DNA of 64,000 nucleotides from Bog-473 sp963777485 (GTDB lineage: Bacteria > Actinomycetota > Acidimicrobiia > Acidimicrobiales > RAAP-2), in assembly GCA_963777485.1 (NCBI GenBank), contig CAVZQP010000003.1:124001-188000 (forward strand), read 5' to 3'. The notes beneath the pieces are model-generated. The model worked only from the letters and a program-made list of their open reading frames with translations. It did not search any database and was not told the DNA's origin. Both the position numbers and the translations under genes were made by a program. Each line of letters starts with the position of its first letter. The stretch's first letter is position 1. Of this stretch, positions 41,714-50,217 are shown piece after piece.

Positions 41714-43619
41714 TCAGCGATGGCTGACGTTCGCGCGGCGAAGCATTCCTATGTTCGTCGATGTCGGCATCGAAGAAGACCGCCTGACCGCGTCCATGCG
41801 ACTTCGCTCGGTACAGCGCCAGGTCGGCACGTTCGATGACGGAGTCGATTTCTGCATCCGATGGCTCTGATGTCGCAATGCCGATGCTGCAGCCCACAAC
41901 AAACTGTGTGTCACCGACCGTCGCCATTAGTCCGGAGGTCTTCCGAATGATCCGATCGGCTAGTTGGGTTATCCCGTTACTGTCCTCATCAAGCCGTCCG
42001 ACAATGAATTCATCCCCGCCGATGCGCGCAACGACATCTGACCTTCGGGTGGTGGCCTCGATCGCACCAGAGATTGCCAGCAACGCCGAATCACCCGCTT
42101 CGTGGCCAAGGGTGTCGTTGATCTGCTTCAACCCGTCCAGGTCGATGAACAGGATGCCGAGTGAAGAACCCTGACGGTGCACCCTGGCGAGATCACGAGC
42201 TAAGAACTCGAGCGCAGCACCGCGGTTGAGTAGACCGGTCAGCGAATCGTGAGAAGCGCGGTCGGCCAGGAGTAATCGTTGCCGCTCGTTCTCACGGAAC
42301 GACTCTGAGAGCGCGGTCAACGTTTCCTGCAAGGCTCGGCCCGTTTCTCCAGGCAGCGGAGTGCTGAGCACGGGATCGTCCAAATCACGGCCGCTAAGGG
42401 CGACTGCATGCGCCTGAACGGCGAACAGGGTGCGCGACATGTCATTGAAAGCATGCGTTGCGAGCGAGAGCTCCTTCGGGCCGCTCACTTTGAGAGGTGG
42501 CAAGTCGAACTCTCCAGCCTGAACGGATCGGGAAGCCTTGACAATTCTCGAAAGAGGACGCCCGACAGATCGATTAAGGATGAATACGCCGACGAACGCC
42601 AGAATGAGAACCAAGACCAGCCAAAGCAAGTCGGTGGTCAGCGCTGAGGACGCCGAATGCTCCTGTAGCACTGTTGTTGTTCGCAGATCGGTCGATGCGG
42701 CAAGGGCAAGGTTCGTACGCAAGCGAACCATTGTCAGATTGGCACGAAAGACAGTACCTGACGCTTCAAGGTTCGACGCGTACGGCGCCTTGGTGTCGCC
42801 GCGTAGTCCCGTTGCGATGGCCAACTCAACGGAGCTCTTGAACGTAGCGGCGAGGGGACTCGTTGCTATTTCGTGCCAGACCACTCCTGCCTGGGACCCG
42901 AGTTGCCTCGGGAAATTTTGGATGGCCAAGTTGTAGTTATCGGTGGCCTCAATGAGTTGGCGAACCTGCGCGGGTTGGATCGATTGAAGGAGGAGAGCCG
43001 GCAGAAGCGCAGACTGCTGGTTTCCCGAAGTGAACGCAGAAAACGTCGCGCTGAATGCTCCGAGACTCTGTCGTGTAGCCGCCGAGGAAGCCCCGGCTTC
43101 GGCGGACATCTGCTTCACCACGCTCTCCTCCAGAGCCTGGATGTGATCGTTCAGCTGGGTGAAAACGCTCTGGACGTCCGCGTAGGAAGACGTGCCGGCG
43201 TCGATCCTGTGTCGGAGGGCCAGGAGCATTGCGAAAGAGGGTGCAAGAGACCTGTCGTAGTGCAAGACGGTCTGCCGATCGACCGCCTTCCGGGTGCTCG
43301 ATCGTTCGCTGACGAAGTTGATCCCCAGTAGAGCGTCCAACTGGGCGATCGGGACTCCGTAAGTCTTGGCGTAGGCGATAGCCGAGCTAGGTACCTGCTC
43401 GTCCAAGACGGCATTTTCGGCCCGAAGATAGGAATCGAGGGTCAGTGATGACTGCCGGGCTGCCACTGCCTGATCGCGGCTTGTCCAGTGGCTGTGGATG
43501 GCGGAGTACCCAAAGCCGACTCCGACTGCGATGGGGAACACCAACACCAGGATCAGCCAGGAGCGGAAGCTCATGGAGGCGAGACCGAGGTGACGTGCGG
43601 TGGACTCGGAAGTCGTCAT
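41688..43619 (-). CDS. Membrane-bound diguanylate cyclase (sensor-HAMP-GGDEF)
   Basis: 643 aa. Membrane segment at about 20-40, an extracytoplasmic helical sensor region (about 45-330), a second membrane segment (about 335-357), a HAMP-like linker ('NRSVGRPLSRIVKASRSVQAGEF'), and the GGDEF domain at about 455-620. The active-site motif is intact ('VARIGGDEFIVG'), and the inhibitory I-site RxxD is present as RRSD five residues before it. It should therefore make c-di-GMP and be subject to product inhibition. The ligand of the sensor is unknown. A 21-bp hairpin (43640-43660) lies in its 5' leader. It lies downstream of the HD-GYP protein gene in the same direction, 344 bp apart. Confidence 0.9.
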   Translation of the reverse strand: MTTSESTARHLGLASMSFRSWLILVLVFPIAVGVGFGYSAIHSHWTSRDQAVAARQSSLTLDSYLRAENAVLDEQVPSSAIAYAKTYGVPIAQLDALLGINFVSERSSTRKAVDRQTVLHYDRSLAPSFAMLLALRHRIDAGTSSYADVQSVFTQLNDHIQALEESVVKQMSAEAGASSAATRQSLGAFSATFSAFTSGNQQSALLPALLLQSIQPAQVRQLIEATDNYNLAIQNFPRQLGSQAGVVWHEIATSPLAATFKSSVELAIATGLRGDTKAPYASNLEASGTVFRANLTMVRLRTNLALAASTDLRTTTVLQEHSASSALTTDLLWLVLVLILAFVGVFILNRSVGRPLSRIVKASRSVQAGEFDLPPLKVSGPKELSLATHAFNDMSRTLFAVQAHAVALSGRDLDDPVLSTPLPGETGRALQETLTALSESFRENERQRLLLADRASHDSLTGLLNRGAALEFLARDLARVHRQGSSLGILFIDLDGLKQINDTLGHEAGDSALLAISGAIEATTRRSDVVARIGGDEFIVGRLDEDSNGITQLADRIIRKTSGLMATVGDTQFVVGCSIGIATSEPSDAEIDSVIERADLALYRAKSHGRGQAVFFDADIDEHRNASPRERQPSLISPASVDS

Positions 43620-43963
43620 ACGGGGCCCTGGGGGCTTAGCTCCGACGCATTGCGACGGAGGTCACCGGCGCTCTCGAGGCGACGATCGAGTTCAGCGGGA
43701 TCGCGGCACAAGCTGAGTTGCCTCGTTGGTATTTCCACACACCTAGTAGGTATCGACACTGGGTACCCCTGTCGAATAGGGACATTCCTCCCATTTGTCG
43801 AGCAGGTGCTGTGCCAACGGCCATGACAGGAGGCGGACTCGGGCCGTCCCGATGGACTCTCGTGCCAGGGTGGGATTCGACTGAACGGGCCGTCCGGCTC
43901 CACTACAGCCATTCATCGCTGGCCGTTCTCGACACTTGGTTCCTTGTCTCGGTGGCGCTGTTT
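43620..43963. other. Intergenic leader between two c-di-GMP genes
   Basis: 344 bp, read leftwards as the leader of the GGDEF gene. It holds an inverted repeat CTCCG-A-CGCA-T-TGCG-A-CGGAG (43640-43660) ending about 20 bp before the start codon, and a second pair TCGACA/TGTCGA (43753-43758 and 43770-43775). The hairpin could hide the start region. A known c-di-GMP riboswitch was looked for and not convincingly found. Confidence 0.4.
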
Positions 43964-46171
43964 CTAGACCAACGCGGTCCTGGGACCAGCAAGGGGGAGT
44001 CGGTGTTCATGGAAAATGCGCAGACACGCATCGACCACACGCTCGTCGTACAACGTACCCCGATTGCCTGTGATCTCAGCCAAGGCGACCTCATGACCCA
44101 ACGCAGCTCGATACGGACGGGCGGACACCATCGAGTCCATGACGTCGGCCACCGCGATCACTCTGGCCCCCAGACTGATTTCGGCGCCGACGAGACCCTG
44201 TGGATACCCGGTTCCGTTCATTCGCTCATGATGTTGAAAGACCATCTCGCGGATCGAGGGCGGAAAGTCCGCTGACGAGAGAATTTCATCTCCTGTCTTG
44301 GGATGTTCTCGCACCAATGCCATCTCTGCTGCGTTCAGACGACCGGGTCGAGCCAAGATTTCAGATGGTATCCGTACTTTTCCGAGGTCATGGATGCGTG
44401 CAGCCAGTTCAATCTCGTCGATCGTCTTCGGCTCGAGCCCCAGTTCTTCGGCGATTGCCGTAGCAATCAACGCGACACTTTGCTGATGGCCGGAGGTGTA
44501 AGGATCTCGTGCGTCGACTGCCGCTCCGAGTGCTCCGACCATGCTGTGAATGAGATGACGTTCCGCGTTCTGCAGTTCTCGCCGATCCGTGATGTCCACT
44601 GCCACGACGCCTGCTCCCGTAATTTTGTCATCCAGAACAACCGGGAAGAACGTGGAATGCCAGTACTGGAACCTTTCCGACTGGCCTTCTAACTCTGTCA
44701 CGATGTCATCGATGACGACCGGGCTGCCGTTGTCGAAGACGCGTTCGTAGACAGGCTCGAGCTGTTGCCAAAGGGCCGGCGACACAACGTCTGGCACTTT
44801 TTGACCCTTCAACGTCTTCACGATGTCCGTTCCAACCAGAACTTGAGCAAGGGCATCGTTAATTCGGAGAATGCGATAGTCGTGATTTACGAAGCACAGA
44901 CCTACCGGTGCAGTTTGGAGCATCGCGTCCATCAGGGCACCCGTCTCTGCGTTCTCTCGCTCGATCTGGCGCATTCGCTCCTCTAAGAGGTGTCCGTTCT
45001 CAGAAGTTTTCAAGCTGTGTGATCTCGCGTCGCGGAAGTGGTCGGAGAACTCTGGATCGCTTGAACGAGGTACGACGCGGTCTCGGCCGCTCATCTTGGC
45101 GAGGTGGAGAGCGGTATCGGAGTCACGGAAGAGCTTTCTCACCGTCGGCTCGGCAGGGTCAATCGCGGCGACCCCAGTGCTCAAAGTGACGTCGATCTCG
45201 CCCGTGGCGTTGATCTCAACTCGCAAGCGATTCGCCACCTCCTCGGCCGACCTTAGAGACGTACTTGGCAAGATGACGGCGAATTCGTCACCACCGATGC
45301 GTGCGACCATGTCAGATCGCCGGCTCGCCGTCATCAAGGCTGATCCGATCGCTGCCAACATGTCGTCACCGGCCAAATGACCGTGGGAATCGTTGTACGA
45401 TTTGAAAAGGTCGACATCCGCGATCATTAGGCAACAGGCAGTGCCATACCGATCGAACCGATCGATTTCGTTGCTAAGGCGAGTATTGAACGCCCGATGA
45501 TTCAAGCAGCCGGTCAGCGAATCAGTTTCGATGAGATGGGCCAACTCGTCATGGATGCGATCGTCCTCAGTCTGCAGTCGAGTTCGCGCTACAGCTGTGA
45601 GCGCCGCGAAGCCAGAGACACCGACAACCATTGAAAAGATGAGGACCAAAGCTCCGCCATGGGTGATGACATCGGGATCGAGCACTGCCAACAGACAGAC
45701 CTCTGCAATTGCTGCGCCGGCACAGATCGCGACATGTCTGGCCGGGAGCGCCAAAGCCGCTGACACAACCGGTACGACGATGAGATAGACAAGTGGACTG
45801 TCGATCCCTCCGTCGAGAGCGCAACAGATCGTGACAATGATCCCGGCCGCCAATGTGACAGCAAGGCTGTAACTCTTATGCCATGTCGTCTTGGCAACTC
45901 GCCCCGCAAGGCTGATCCCAACAATTGCGCATCCCAGCGTCAGGGCTGCAATCGTCGCAATCACGATCCTGTGTTGACCAGAAGGCGTCAGCATCAGATA
46001 GAAGAGCACAGCGACGCTCTCGGCAGCCAGGATCCCGAATCCCAACCACATGACGGACTGCCAGAAGGCCGCGACGTGCCTATTCGACGCGTAACGAGGA
46101 ACCGGATCAACCTTCGAACCGACGTTCGGCGTGATCGGTTGACCAAGATTCGCGTCGGCAACTAAGGCCAT
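43964..46171 (-). CDS. GGDEF-PAS-HD-GYP c-di-GMP turnover protein
   Basis: 735 aa. About six membrane segments occupy residues 35-195 (no extracytoplasmic loop of note). A GGDEF domain follows (about 210-370) with intact 'VARIGGDEFAVIL' and I-site RRSD. A PAS domain spans about 400-520 ('TAPVGLCFVNHDYRILRINDALA'). The C-terminal HD-GYP phosphodiesterase (about 530-720) has 'ARIHDLGKVRIPSEIL' and 'HHERMNGTGYPQGL'. One chain can therefore both make and break c-di-GMP, with PAS as the switch. The start is ATG 46171. Together with the next gene it forms a two-protein c-di-GMP module in a non-core segment. Confidence 0.9.
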   Translation of the reverse strand: MALVADANLGQPITPNVGSKVDPVPRYASNRHVAAFWQSVMWLGFGILAAESVAVLFYLMLTPSGQHRIVIATIAALTLGCAIVGISLAGRVAKTTWHKSYSLAVTLAAGIIVTICCALDGGIDSPLVYLIVVPVVSAALALPARHVAICAGAAIAEVCLLAVLDPDVITHGGALVLIFSMVVGVSGFAALTAVARTRLQTEDDRIHDELAHLIETDSLTGCLNHRAFNTRLSNEIDRFDRYGTACCLMIADVDLFKSYNDSHGHLAGDDMLAAIGSALMTASRRSDMVARIGGDEFAVILPSTSLRSAEEVANRLRVEINATGEIDVTLSTGVAAIDPAEPTVRKLFRDSDTALHLAKMSGRDRVVPRSSDPEFSDHFRDARSHSLKTSENGHLLEERMRQIERENAETGALMDAMLQTAPVGLCFVNHDYRILRINDALAQVLVGTDIVKTLKGQKVPDVVSPALWQQLEPVYERVFDNGSPVVIDDIVTELEGQSERFQYWHSTFFPVVLDDKITGAGVVAVDITDRRELQNAERHLIHSMVGALGAAVDARDPYTSGHQQSVALIATAIAEELGLEPKTIDEIELAARIHDLGKVRIPSEILARPGRLNAAEMALVREHPKTGDEILSSADFPPSIREMVFQHHERMNGTGYPQGLVGAEISLGARVIAVADVMDSMVSARPYRAALGHEVALAEITGNRGTLYDERVVDACLRIFHEHRLPLAGPRTALV

Positions 46172-46282
46172 GTGGTCTCTATCGACGGAATTCGACGCCC
46201 GTGGAAGGGGACTAAAGTCCTATTGCGCGGGCGATCTGCGAGTTCGCTCGGTCTGGACAGCCCGCTCCGCCTGTTCGAGAGC

Positions 46283-46327
46283 GCGGAAGACGAAATTCGG
46301 ACCCGCCACCCTCACCTTGGCAAGGTG
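46283..46327 (-). repeat. Degenerate tRNA-Gly 3' fragment (candidate att remnant)
   Basis: 45 bp match the 3' part of the intact tRNA-Gly at 54542-54586 with four differences, in the same orientation. The copy covers the acceptor 3' strand, T arm and anticodon arm, ending with an uninterrupted 20-bp match at 46308-46327. The 5' half of the tRNA is missing, so it cannot be functional. Sequence beyond the match (GGATTTCGTCC) resembles that beyond the copy at 48744 (GGATTTGGTCC). Confidence 0.75.
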
Positions 46328-46448
46328 GTGGATTTCGTCCACGGGTCCTCGCCGCTCCCATGGCCTGCGGTTCTGACCGCCGTGTTCCATCCCTTCGACT
46401 ACGTCCGCCTTGTAGAGGGCTCCACTACGGTGCCCAGCCCGTCGATCA

Positions 46449-47237
46449 TCAGGCCATCGCAACTTCGGACTGTGCTCCCTCCAAGGTGGCCGTGAGGCTG
46501 ACCATCGGCGGTGAGCCCAGGTAGGCGTCCCAATAGCCAGGCGCGAACGAGGAGCGTCCTTCGCGAGAGACCGTGGGCATCACCCAGTCGAACGAGGTGA
46601 ACCCAGCGGCCTCAAACTCGTGTCGGTACGTTTCGGTCGGCAGGTAGTAGTTATCGATCTCGAACACGGTTCCGTCCGGATTGTAAAACCGGTAGGTGAT
46701 TGTGCTGCCTTCTTGTGGGTCTGCCGCACCGAACTTCACGAACCCGTACGGCCGGTAGCGGTCGAAGTGGCCGGGCGGATTCTCCGGGTAGTCGTTGCAG
46801 CCGATCACACGTCCCCCCGGCCGGAGAAGCCCAGCCACTCTCTCCACTAGGGAGCGCAGTTCGTCGCGATTGCGGGCGTAATTGAACAGGAAGGAGCAGA
46901 GGGCGACGTCGAAGCGCTCGTCGATATCCACGGTTGCCACGTCGGCTACGACGTACTCCGCGCCGAGTGGCTCAGCTTCCTCTTCTCGTCGAGCAAGGGA
47001 AACCATCTCGGGCGAGATGTCCACGCCGACCACGCGGGCAGCGCCTCGGCGAAGAAGTTTGCGGGAGTAAATTCCTTCGCCACAGGCGAGGTCAACCACT
47101 GAGAGCCCCGGGAGATCTGGGAGGAGCCCGAACATCGTGTGCTCCTCGACGTGGAGGCGGAAGGGCAGTCGCTTCGACTCCTGGTACTCCCGACCAATGC
47201 TTTCGTACTCCGCGGCCACGTGGTCGAAGTCCGCCAT
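46449..47237 (-). CDS. SAM-dependent methyltransferase (class I)
   Basis: 262 aa from ATG 47237. Motif I is 'VVDLACGEGIYSRKLLRRGA' (about 48-67), with the acidic end of beta-2 in 'VVGVDISPEMV', motif II-like 'FDVALCSFLFNY' and motif III 'LLRPGGRVIGCNDYP'. The C-terminal lobe has Tyr/Phe-rich strands ('ITYRFYNPDGTVFEIDNYYLP') suggestive of a small-molecule acceptor. It would methylate an O, N or C position using SAM; the acceptor is unknown. It lies in the segment between the two tRNA-Gly fragments with no operon partner in the same phase. Confidence 0.85.
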   Translation of the reverse strand: MADFDHVAAEYESIGREYQESKRLPFRLHVEEHTMFGLLPDLPGLSVVDLACGEGIYSRKLLRRGAARVVGVDISPEMVSLARREEEAEPLGAEYVVADVATVDIDERFDVALCSFLFNYARNRDELRSLVERVAGLLRPGGRVIGCNDYPENPPGHFDRYRPYGFVKFGAADPQEGSTITYRFYNPDGTVFEIDNYYLPTETYRHEFEAAGFTSFDWVMPTVSREGRSSFAPGYWDAYLGSPPMVSLTATLEGAQSEVAMA

Positions 47238-47579
47238 TACCGACAGACCGTACCTGCTCGCCGCGCCCGACGGTGGAGGCTGCCAGCAGCCAGGCGCCAA
47301 GAACCGAATTACTGATTGCTACACAGTCGCCCAACGGCCGCCCCCAGCATCTCTGCTCCGCCAGCGAGGCCTCTGCGCCGGCTTCGACTCGAGCGAATTG
47401 ATCTCTACCAGTTCCGCACCCCCGATCCATCGGTCCCCAATGCCGAATCGATCGACGCACGCAGTGCCCTACGGGTCCAAGGAGGATCCGGCATATAGGC
47501 GCGTACAACGTCACACCGGAACAGGGTTCGACTCGCGATCATTGAGCACGTCGTGCCGACGTTCTCGAGCAGGGCGATT
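47238..47579. other. Intergenic, no gene seen
   Basis: 342 bp between two leftward genes. Frames are short, lack ribosome sites and look unlike proteins. No tRNA or repeat was found apart from a T-loop-like GGGTTCGACTC near 47525, judged to be chance. Confidence 0.45.
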
Positions 47580-48152
47580 TCAGCCGACGAGGCTGTCCAC
47601 GGCGGTTGTAATGTCGGCGAATACGTCCTCGACAGGCTGTTCGCCATCGATGTCGAGCAGTATTCCGCGGCGTTCGTAATACGCGAGGAGGGGCTCGGTC
47701 TGAGCCTCGAAGACCTCGAAACGGTGGGAGATCGTTTTCTCGCCGTCGTCAGAACGTCCTTCTCCATCGGCGCGAGCGCGAAGTCGCCTGAGAAGCTCCC
47801 CCTCACTGACCCTGAGATAGATGACGGCCTGAAGCTCGACGTCCATTTCCTGCGCCAGCGAGTGTGCCGCCTCCGCCTGGCTTACCGTCCTCGGAAAGCC
47901 ATCGAGGATGAAGCCTCCGCTCTTAGCCGCCTCAAGGAGTGGCGAGGACAACACCTTGAGGACTAGCTCATCGGGTACGAGATCGCCACTTCTCAAAAAG
48001 TCAGCTGCGGCTTTCCCGATCTGTGTGCCGCGGGCCACTTCAGCTCGCAACAACTCGCCGCTCGACAGTTTGGCTACTCCATAGTGCGCAGCCAACCTCG
48101 TTGCCTGAGTGCCCTTTCCGGCACCCGGATAAGCCACCAGCAAGAGTCGCAT
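47580..48152 (-). CDS. adk: Adenylate kinase, short form
   Basis: 190 aa. P-loop 'YPGAGKGTQATRLAAHYG' (residues 8-25), NMP-binding 'LSSGELLRAEVARGTQIGKAA', 'GFILDGFPRTVSQAE' (about 80-94), and a short LID ('RADGEGRSDDGEKTISHRFEVF') without zinc cysteines. It converts AMP + ATP to 2 ADP. Actinobacterial housekeeping adk normally sits after secY in the ribosomal cluster. Here it stands between a methyltransferase and a small protein inside a tRNA-bounded segment, so it is likely a second, acquired copy. The fold lacks nothing essential. Confidence 0.85.
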   Translation of the reverse strand: MRLLLVAYPGAGKGTQATRLAAHYGVAKLSSGELLRAEVARGTQIGKAAADFLRSGDLVPDELVLKVLSSPLLEAAKSGGFILDGFPRTVSQAEAAHSLAQEMDVELQAVIYLRVSEGELLRRLRARADGEGRSDDGEKTISHRFEVFEAQTEPLLAYYERRGILLDIDGEQPVEDVFADITTAVDSLVG

Positions 48153-48225
48153 TCGTCAGATTTTGGCCTCTCGGTGTTCGCGCAAATACCGAACCCGACG
48201 CTGTGACAATCTTCCGCCGTTCGGG

Positions 48226-48462
48226 CTAACTACTCGACCCCTCATTGAGACTCTCGTGCCGCCAACCATCTTTGTATTGGGCATCATGCAGCCGACGGAC
48301 GAGATGGGCGTAATGGTCAAGTCGATCGGCCGCCACTTGAGCTTCGTGGTAATCCTTGCCGTGGTCACGCGCAGCGGTCTTTTCCTCAGCCCGCTTCCGA
48401 ACGATTCGGAGCTCCTCGTGGGCATGCTCAACGACCTTCTCTAGGGTTTGCTCAAGATTCAT
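48226..48462 (-). CDS. Small charged helical protein, unknown function
   Basis: 78 aa starting MNLEQTLEKVVEHAHEELRI, with GGAG 6 nt before ATG 48462; the in-frame ATG at 48474 lies before that ribosome site. The sequence is rich in Glu, Lys, Arg, His and Asp with heptad-like spacing and should form one or two long helices. No membrane or secretion signal is present. It is not recognised. It is leftward, about 70 bp before the adenylate kinase gene, possibly in the same transcript. Confidence 0.55.
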   Translation of the reverse strand: MNLEQTLEKVVEHAHEELRIVRKRAEEKTAARDHGKDYHEAQVAADRLDHYAHLVRRLHDAQYKDGWRHESLNEGSSS

Positions 48463-48743
48463 TGCTTTCTCCATTGGAGGGGTTCGGCTTGATGTAGGGG
48501 ATGTGCTGGCCGGCTCAGGGCGCTAGGGCGCCGGACAGCGCAAGGCTATGCAGTCGGAACTGGACGGCGCTACCAGGACTTCGGCTGGTTCGAATTCCCT
48601 GTTTGCGGTGATGTCGTCGAGGCGCTCGCGGCCGGATGCGCGAGCCCGCATAGCGCGCGCCGCCGACCGACGCCGCTCTCGCCCACGGAAGGCCGATCTG
48701 TTGCCTCTGAATAGCGGAGATCCAGAAGGCCGAGATGACGATC

Positions 48744-48778
48744 GATTCGAACCCGCGACCCTCACCTTGGCAAGGTGA
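48744..48778 (-). repeat. tRNA-Gly fragment, exact 35-bp copy (candidate att remnant)
   Basis: GATTCGAACCCGCGACC continuing to AAGGTGA at 48778 is identical to 54553-54587 of the intact tRNA-Gly, same orientation. It spans the T loop to the anticodon stem. The acceptor stem and D arm are absent, so it is not a tRNA gene. The surrounding 400 bp carry no gene. Confidence 0.8.
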
Positions 48779-48865
48779 GGGATTTGGTCCGTCGCGTCGT
48801 GGTCAATCCCCCCGCTTGCTGTTCCGTCCACCGAGTTTCCATCTCTTCCACCGAATCCGCCCCTG

Positions 48866-48883
48866 TAGTAGAGCGCTCTACTA
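48866..48883. promoter_or_regulatory. Perfect 18-bp palindrome, orphan operator
   Basis: TAGTAGAGCGCTCTACTA reads the same on both strands. TACTAT (48879-48884) overlapping its right half is a good -10 box, and a GTG codon follows 5 nt later. This is the layout of an autoregulated, leaderless gene, but only 21 codons of that gene remain (48890-48955). Confidence 0.65.
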
Positions 48884-48889
48884 TCCGTT

Positions 48890-48955
48890 GTGAACGACGT
48901 GAGCGACGATTTCGGGAAGATCACGCACCCTCGAGCTGACCACACTCCGGCGTAA
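48890..48955 (+). pseudogene. Truncated gene start (21 codons) behind an intact operator
   Basis: GTG 48890 opens a frame MNDVSDDFGKITHPRADHTP ending at TAA 48955. It has an operator and -10 box directly upstream but is far too short for the regulated protein such a site implies, and it stops 23 bp before the end of the convergent amidohydrolase gene. The likely explanation is loss of the rest of the gene in the rearrangement that placed the amidohydrolase here. A genuine micro-protein cannot be excluded. Confidence 0.45.
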
Positions 48956-48978
48956 GCCGGTTTCCCGCGTGGGAACTC

Positions 48979-50205
48979 TCAAACGAAGGTCAACGACCTG
49001 GCATTTTCCACCATGATCTTGCGCTGGTCTTCGAGCGAGAAGGACGCCACGTTGGCGAAGAAGTCGCGCGGCTGCACGAGCCCCTCTGCGTGCGGCCAGT
49101 CCGAGCCGAACAGGATTCGCTCGACCGGCAGGTGCCGAGCCAGGTCGTCGACGTTGTCCTCGACGAAGGGTGCAACCCAACAGTGCTCGATGAACTGCTC
49201 CGCCGGGTCCGACGCGAACAGGCCCGGATTCTGACCGGCCAGCATGCGCAGGGTGTGGAGGCACCGTGGCACCCAGTCGGCCCCGTTCTCGATGTAGGCG
49301 ACCCGCAGCCGGGGAAAGCGTTCGAACAGCTTGTGGGCGACCAGCACGGTGGCAAAGTCCTCGATCAGACGGTGCTTCATGAGCTGGGCCACCAGCGAGG
49401 CGGATTGGACGGCTGCCGCGTCGGGCCGGCGCTCGCCTTCCGGGGGCGCCGTCATCCCCCAAGTCCGCGCAATGTCCGACGCGACATCGGTGTAGCCGTC
49501 TTCGAATCCGGCGTGCGTCGTCACCACGATGCCGGCTTCCTGGGCCCTGGCCCAGAAGGGGTCAAAGAACGGATCGGCCGGGGACCGCAGTCCTTCGGGA
49601 GTGAAGACCGGACCGTTGCGAATCGTGATGATGCGGGCGCCACGGTCGAGGCACCACTCGAGCTCACTCACGGCTCTGTCGACGTCCGACAGGGTGAGGA
49701 ACGGGACGGCGAAGATCCGGTCCTGATACGCGAAGCCCCAGTCGTCGTCGAGCCAGCGGTTGAACGCCCGGAGCACCTCGATCGAAGCCTCGATGTCGGG
49801 CTGCATCGGGCCCTCCATGCAGACCCCTTGCGAGGGGAACAGCCACGCCGCTTCGACACCCTGGGCGTCCATGCAGGCGAGGCGGGCGTCATGATCGAAC
49901 CACTCCGGGTGCGCAGCCGGATCCTCACAGGCGAGCTCGTTGCCGACCCGTTCCTTGCTGCTATTCCCGGCGAAGTAGTCGTAGAGCGCTCCCGGTCGCG
50001 GACGGGGGTGGGCGTCGCCGGGACCCGGGATGATCGGGTGGGCTCGTTCCCCGAAGAAGTAGTGGGGCTTGCCGTCGACCTCCTTCAGGACAACACCCCG
50101 ATCGGCGAACGCAGGGTCCCTGTATCGGGTGAAGGAGTCGGTGACCTCCCAGTAGTGGTTGTCGGCGTCGAAGACTGTCTGGATGTCGGAGTTGGTTGTG
50201 CCCAT
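48979..50205 (-). CDS. Amidohydrolase family protein (PF04909), third subfamily
   Basis: 408 aa. Metal motif 'VFDADNHYWE' at the N-terminus (Asn between Asp and His), 'YFFGERAHPIIPGPGDAHPRPRPGAL' typical of a group common near acyl-CoA genes in mycobacteria, central 'VTTHAGFED' and C-terminal 'ILFGSDWPHAEGL' (about 368-380). It differs from both subfamilies of the left block. AGGAG lies upstream of ATG 50205, and the gene starts 12 bp after the D-aminoacylase-like gene, so the two hydrolases are co-transcribed under the divergent TetR at 52054. Confidence 0.87.
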   Translation of the reverse strand: MGTTNSDIQTVFDADNHYWEVTDSFTRYRDPAFADRGVVLKEVDGKPHYFFGERAHPIIPGPGDAHPRPRPGALYDYFAGNSSKERVGNELACEDPAAHPEWFDHDARLACMDAQGVEAAWLFPSQGVCMEGPMQPDIEASIEVLRAFNRWLDDDWGFAYQDRIFAVPFLTLSDVDRAVSELEWCLDRGARIITIRNGPVFTPEGLRSPADPFFDPFWARAQEAGIVVTTHAGFEDGYTDVASDIARTWGMTAPPEGERRPDAAAVQSASLVAQLMKHRLIEDFATVLVAHKLFERFPRLRVAYIENGADWVPRCLHTLRMLAGQNPGLFASDPAEQFIEHCWVAPFVEDNVDDLARHLPVERILFGSDWPHAEGLVQPRDFFANVASFSLEDQRKIMVENARSLTFV

Positions 50206-50217
50206 GAAAATTGCTCC

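Noticed and set aside
43620..43800. c-di-GMP riboswitch in front of the GGDEF gene
   Set aside because: A GTCGCAATGC segment and hairpin looked suggestive, but the paired stems and the tetraloop-receptor layout of the known classes were not found.
47525..47545. Another tRNA T-arm fragment (GGGTTCGACTC)
   Set aside because: Only about 11 bp match, too short, and the flanks do not fit any tRNA.
46283..48778. Two additional tRNA-Gly genes
   Set aside because: Only the 3' half is present in each copy; the acceptor 5' strand and D arm are missing.
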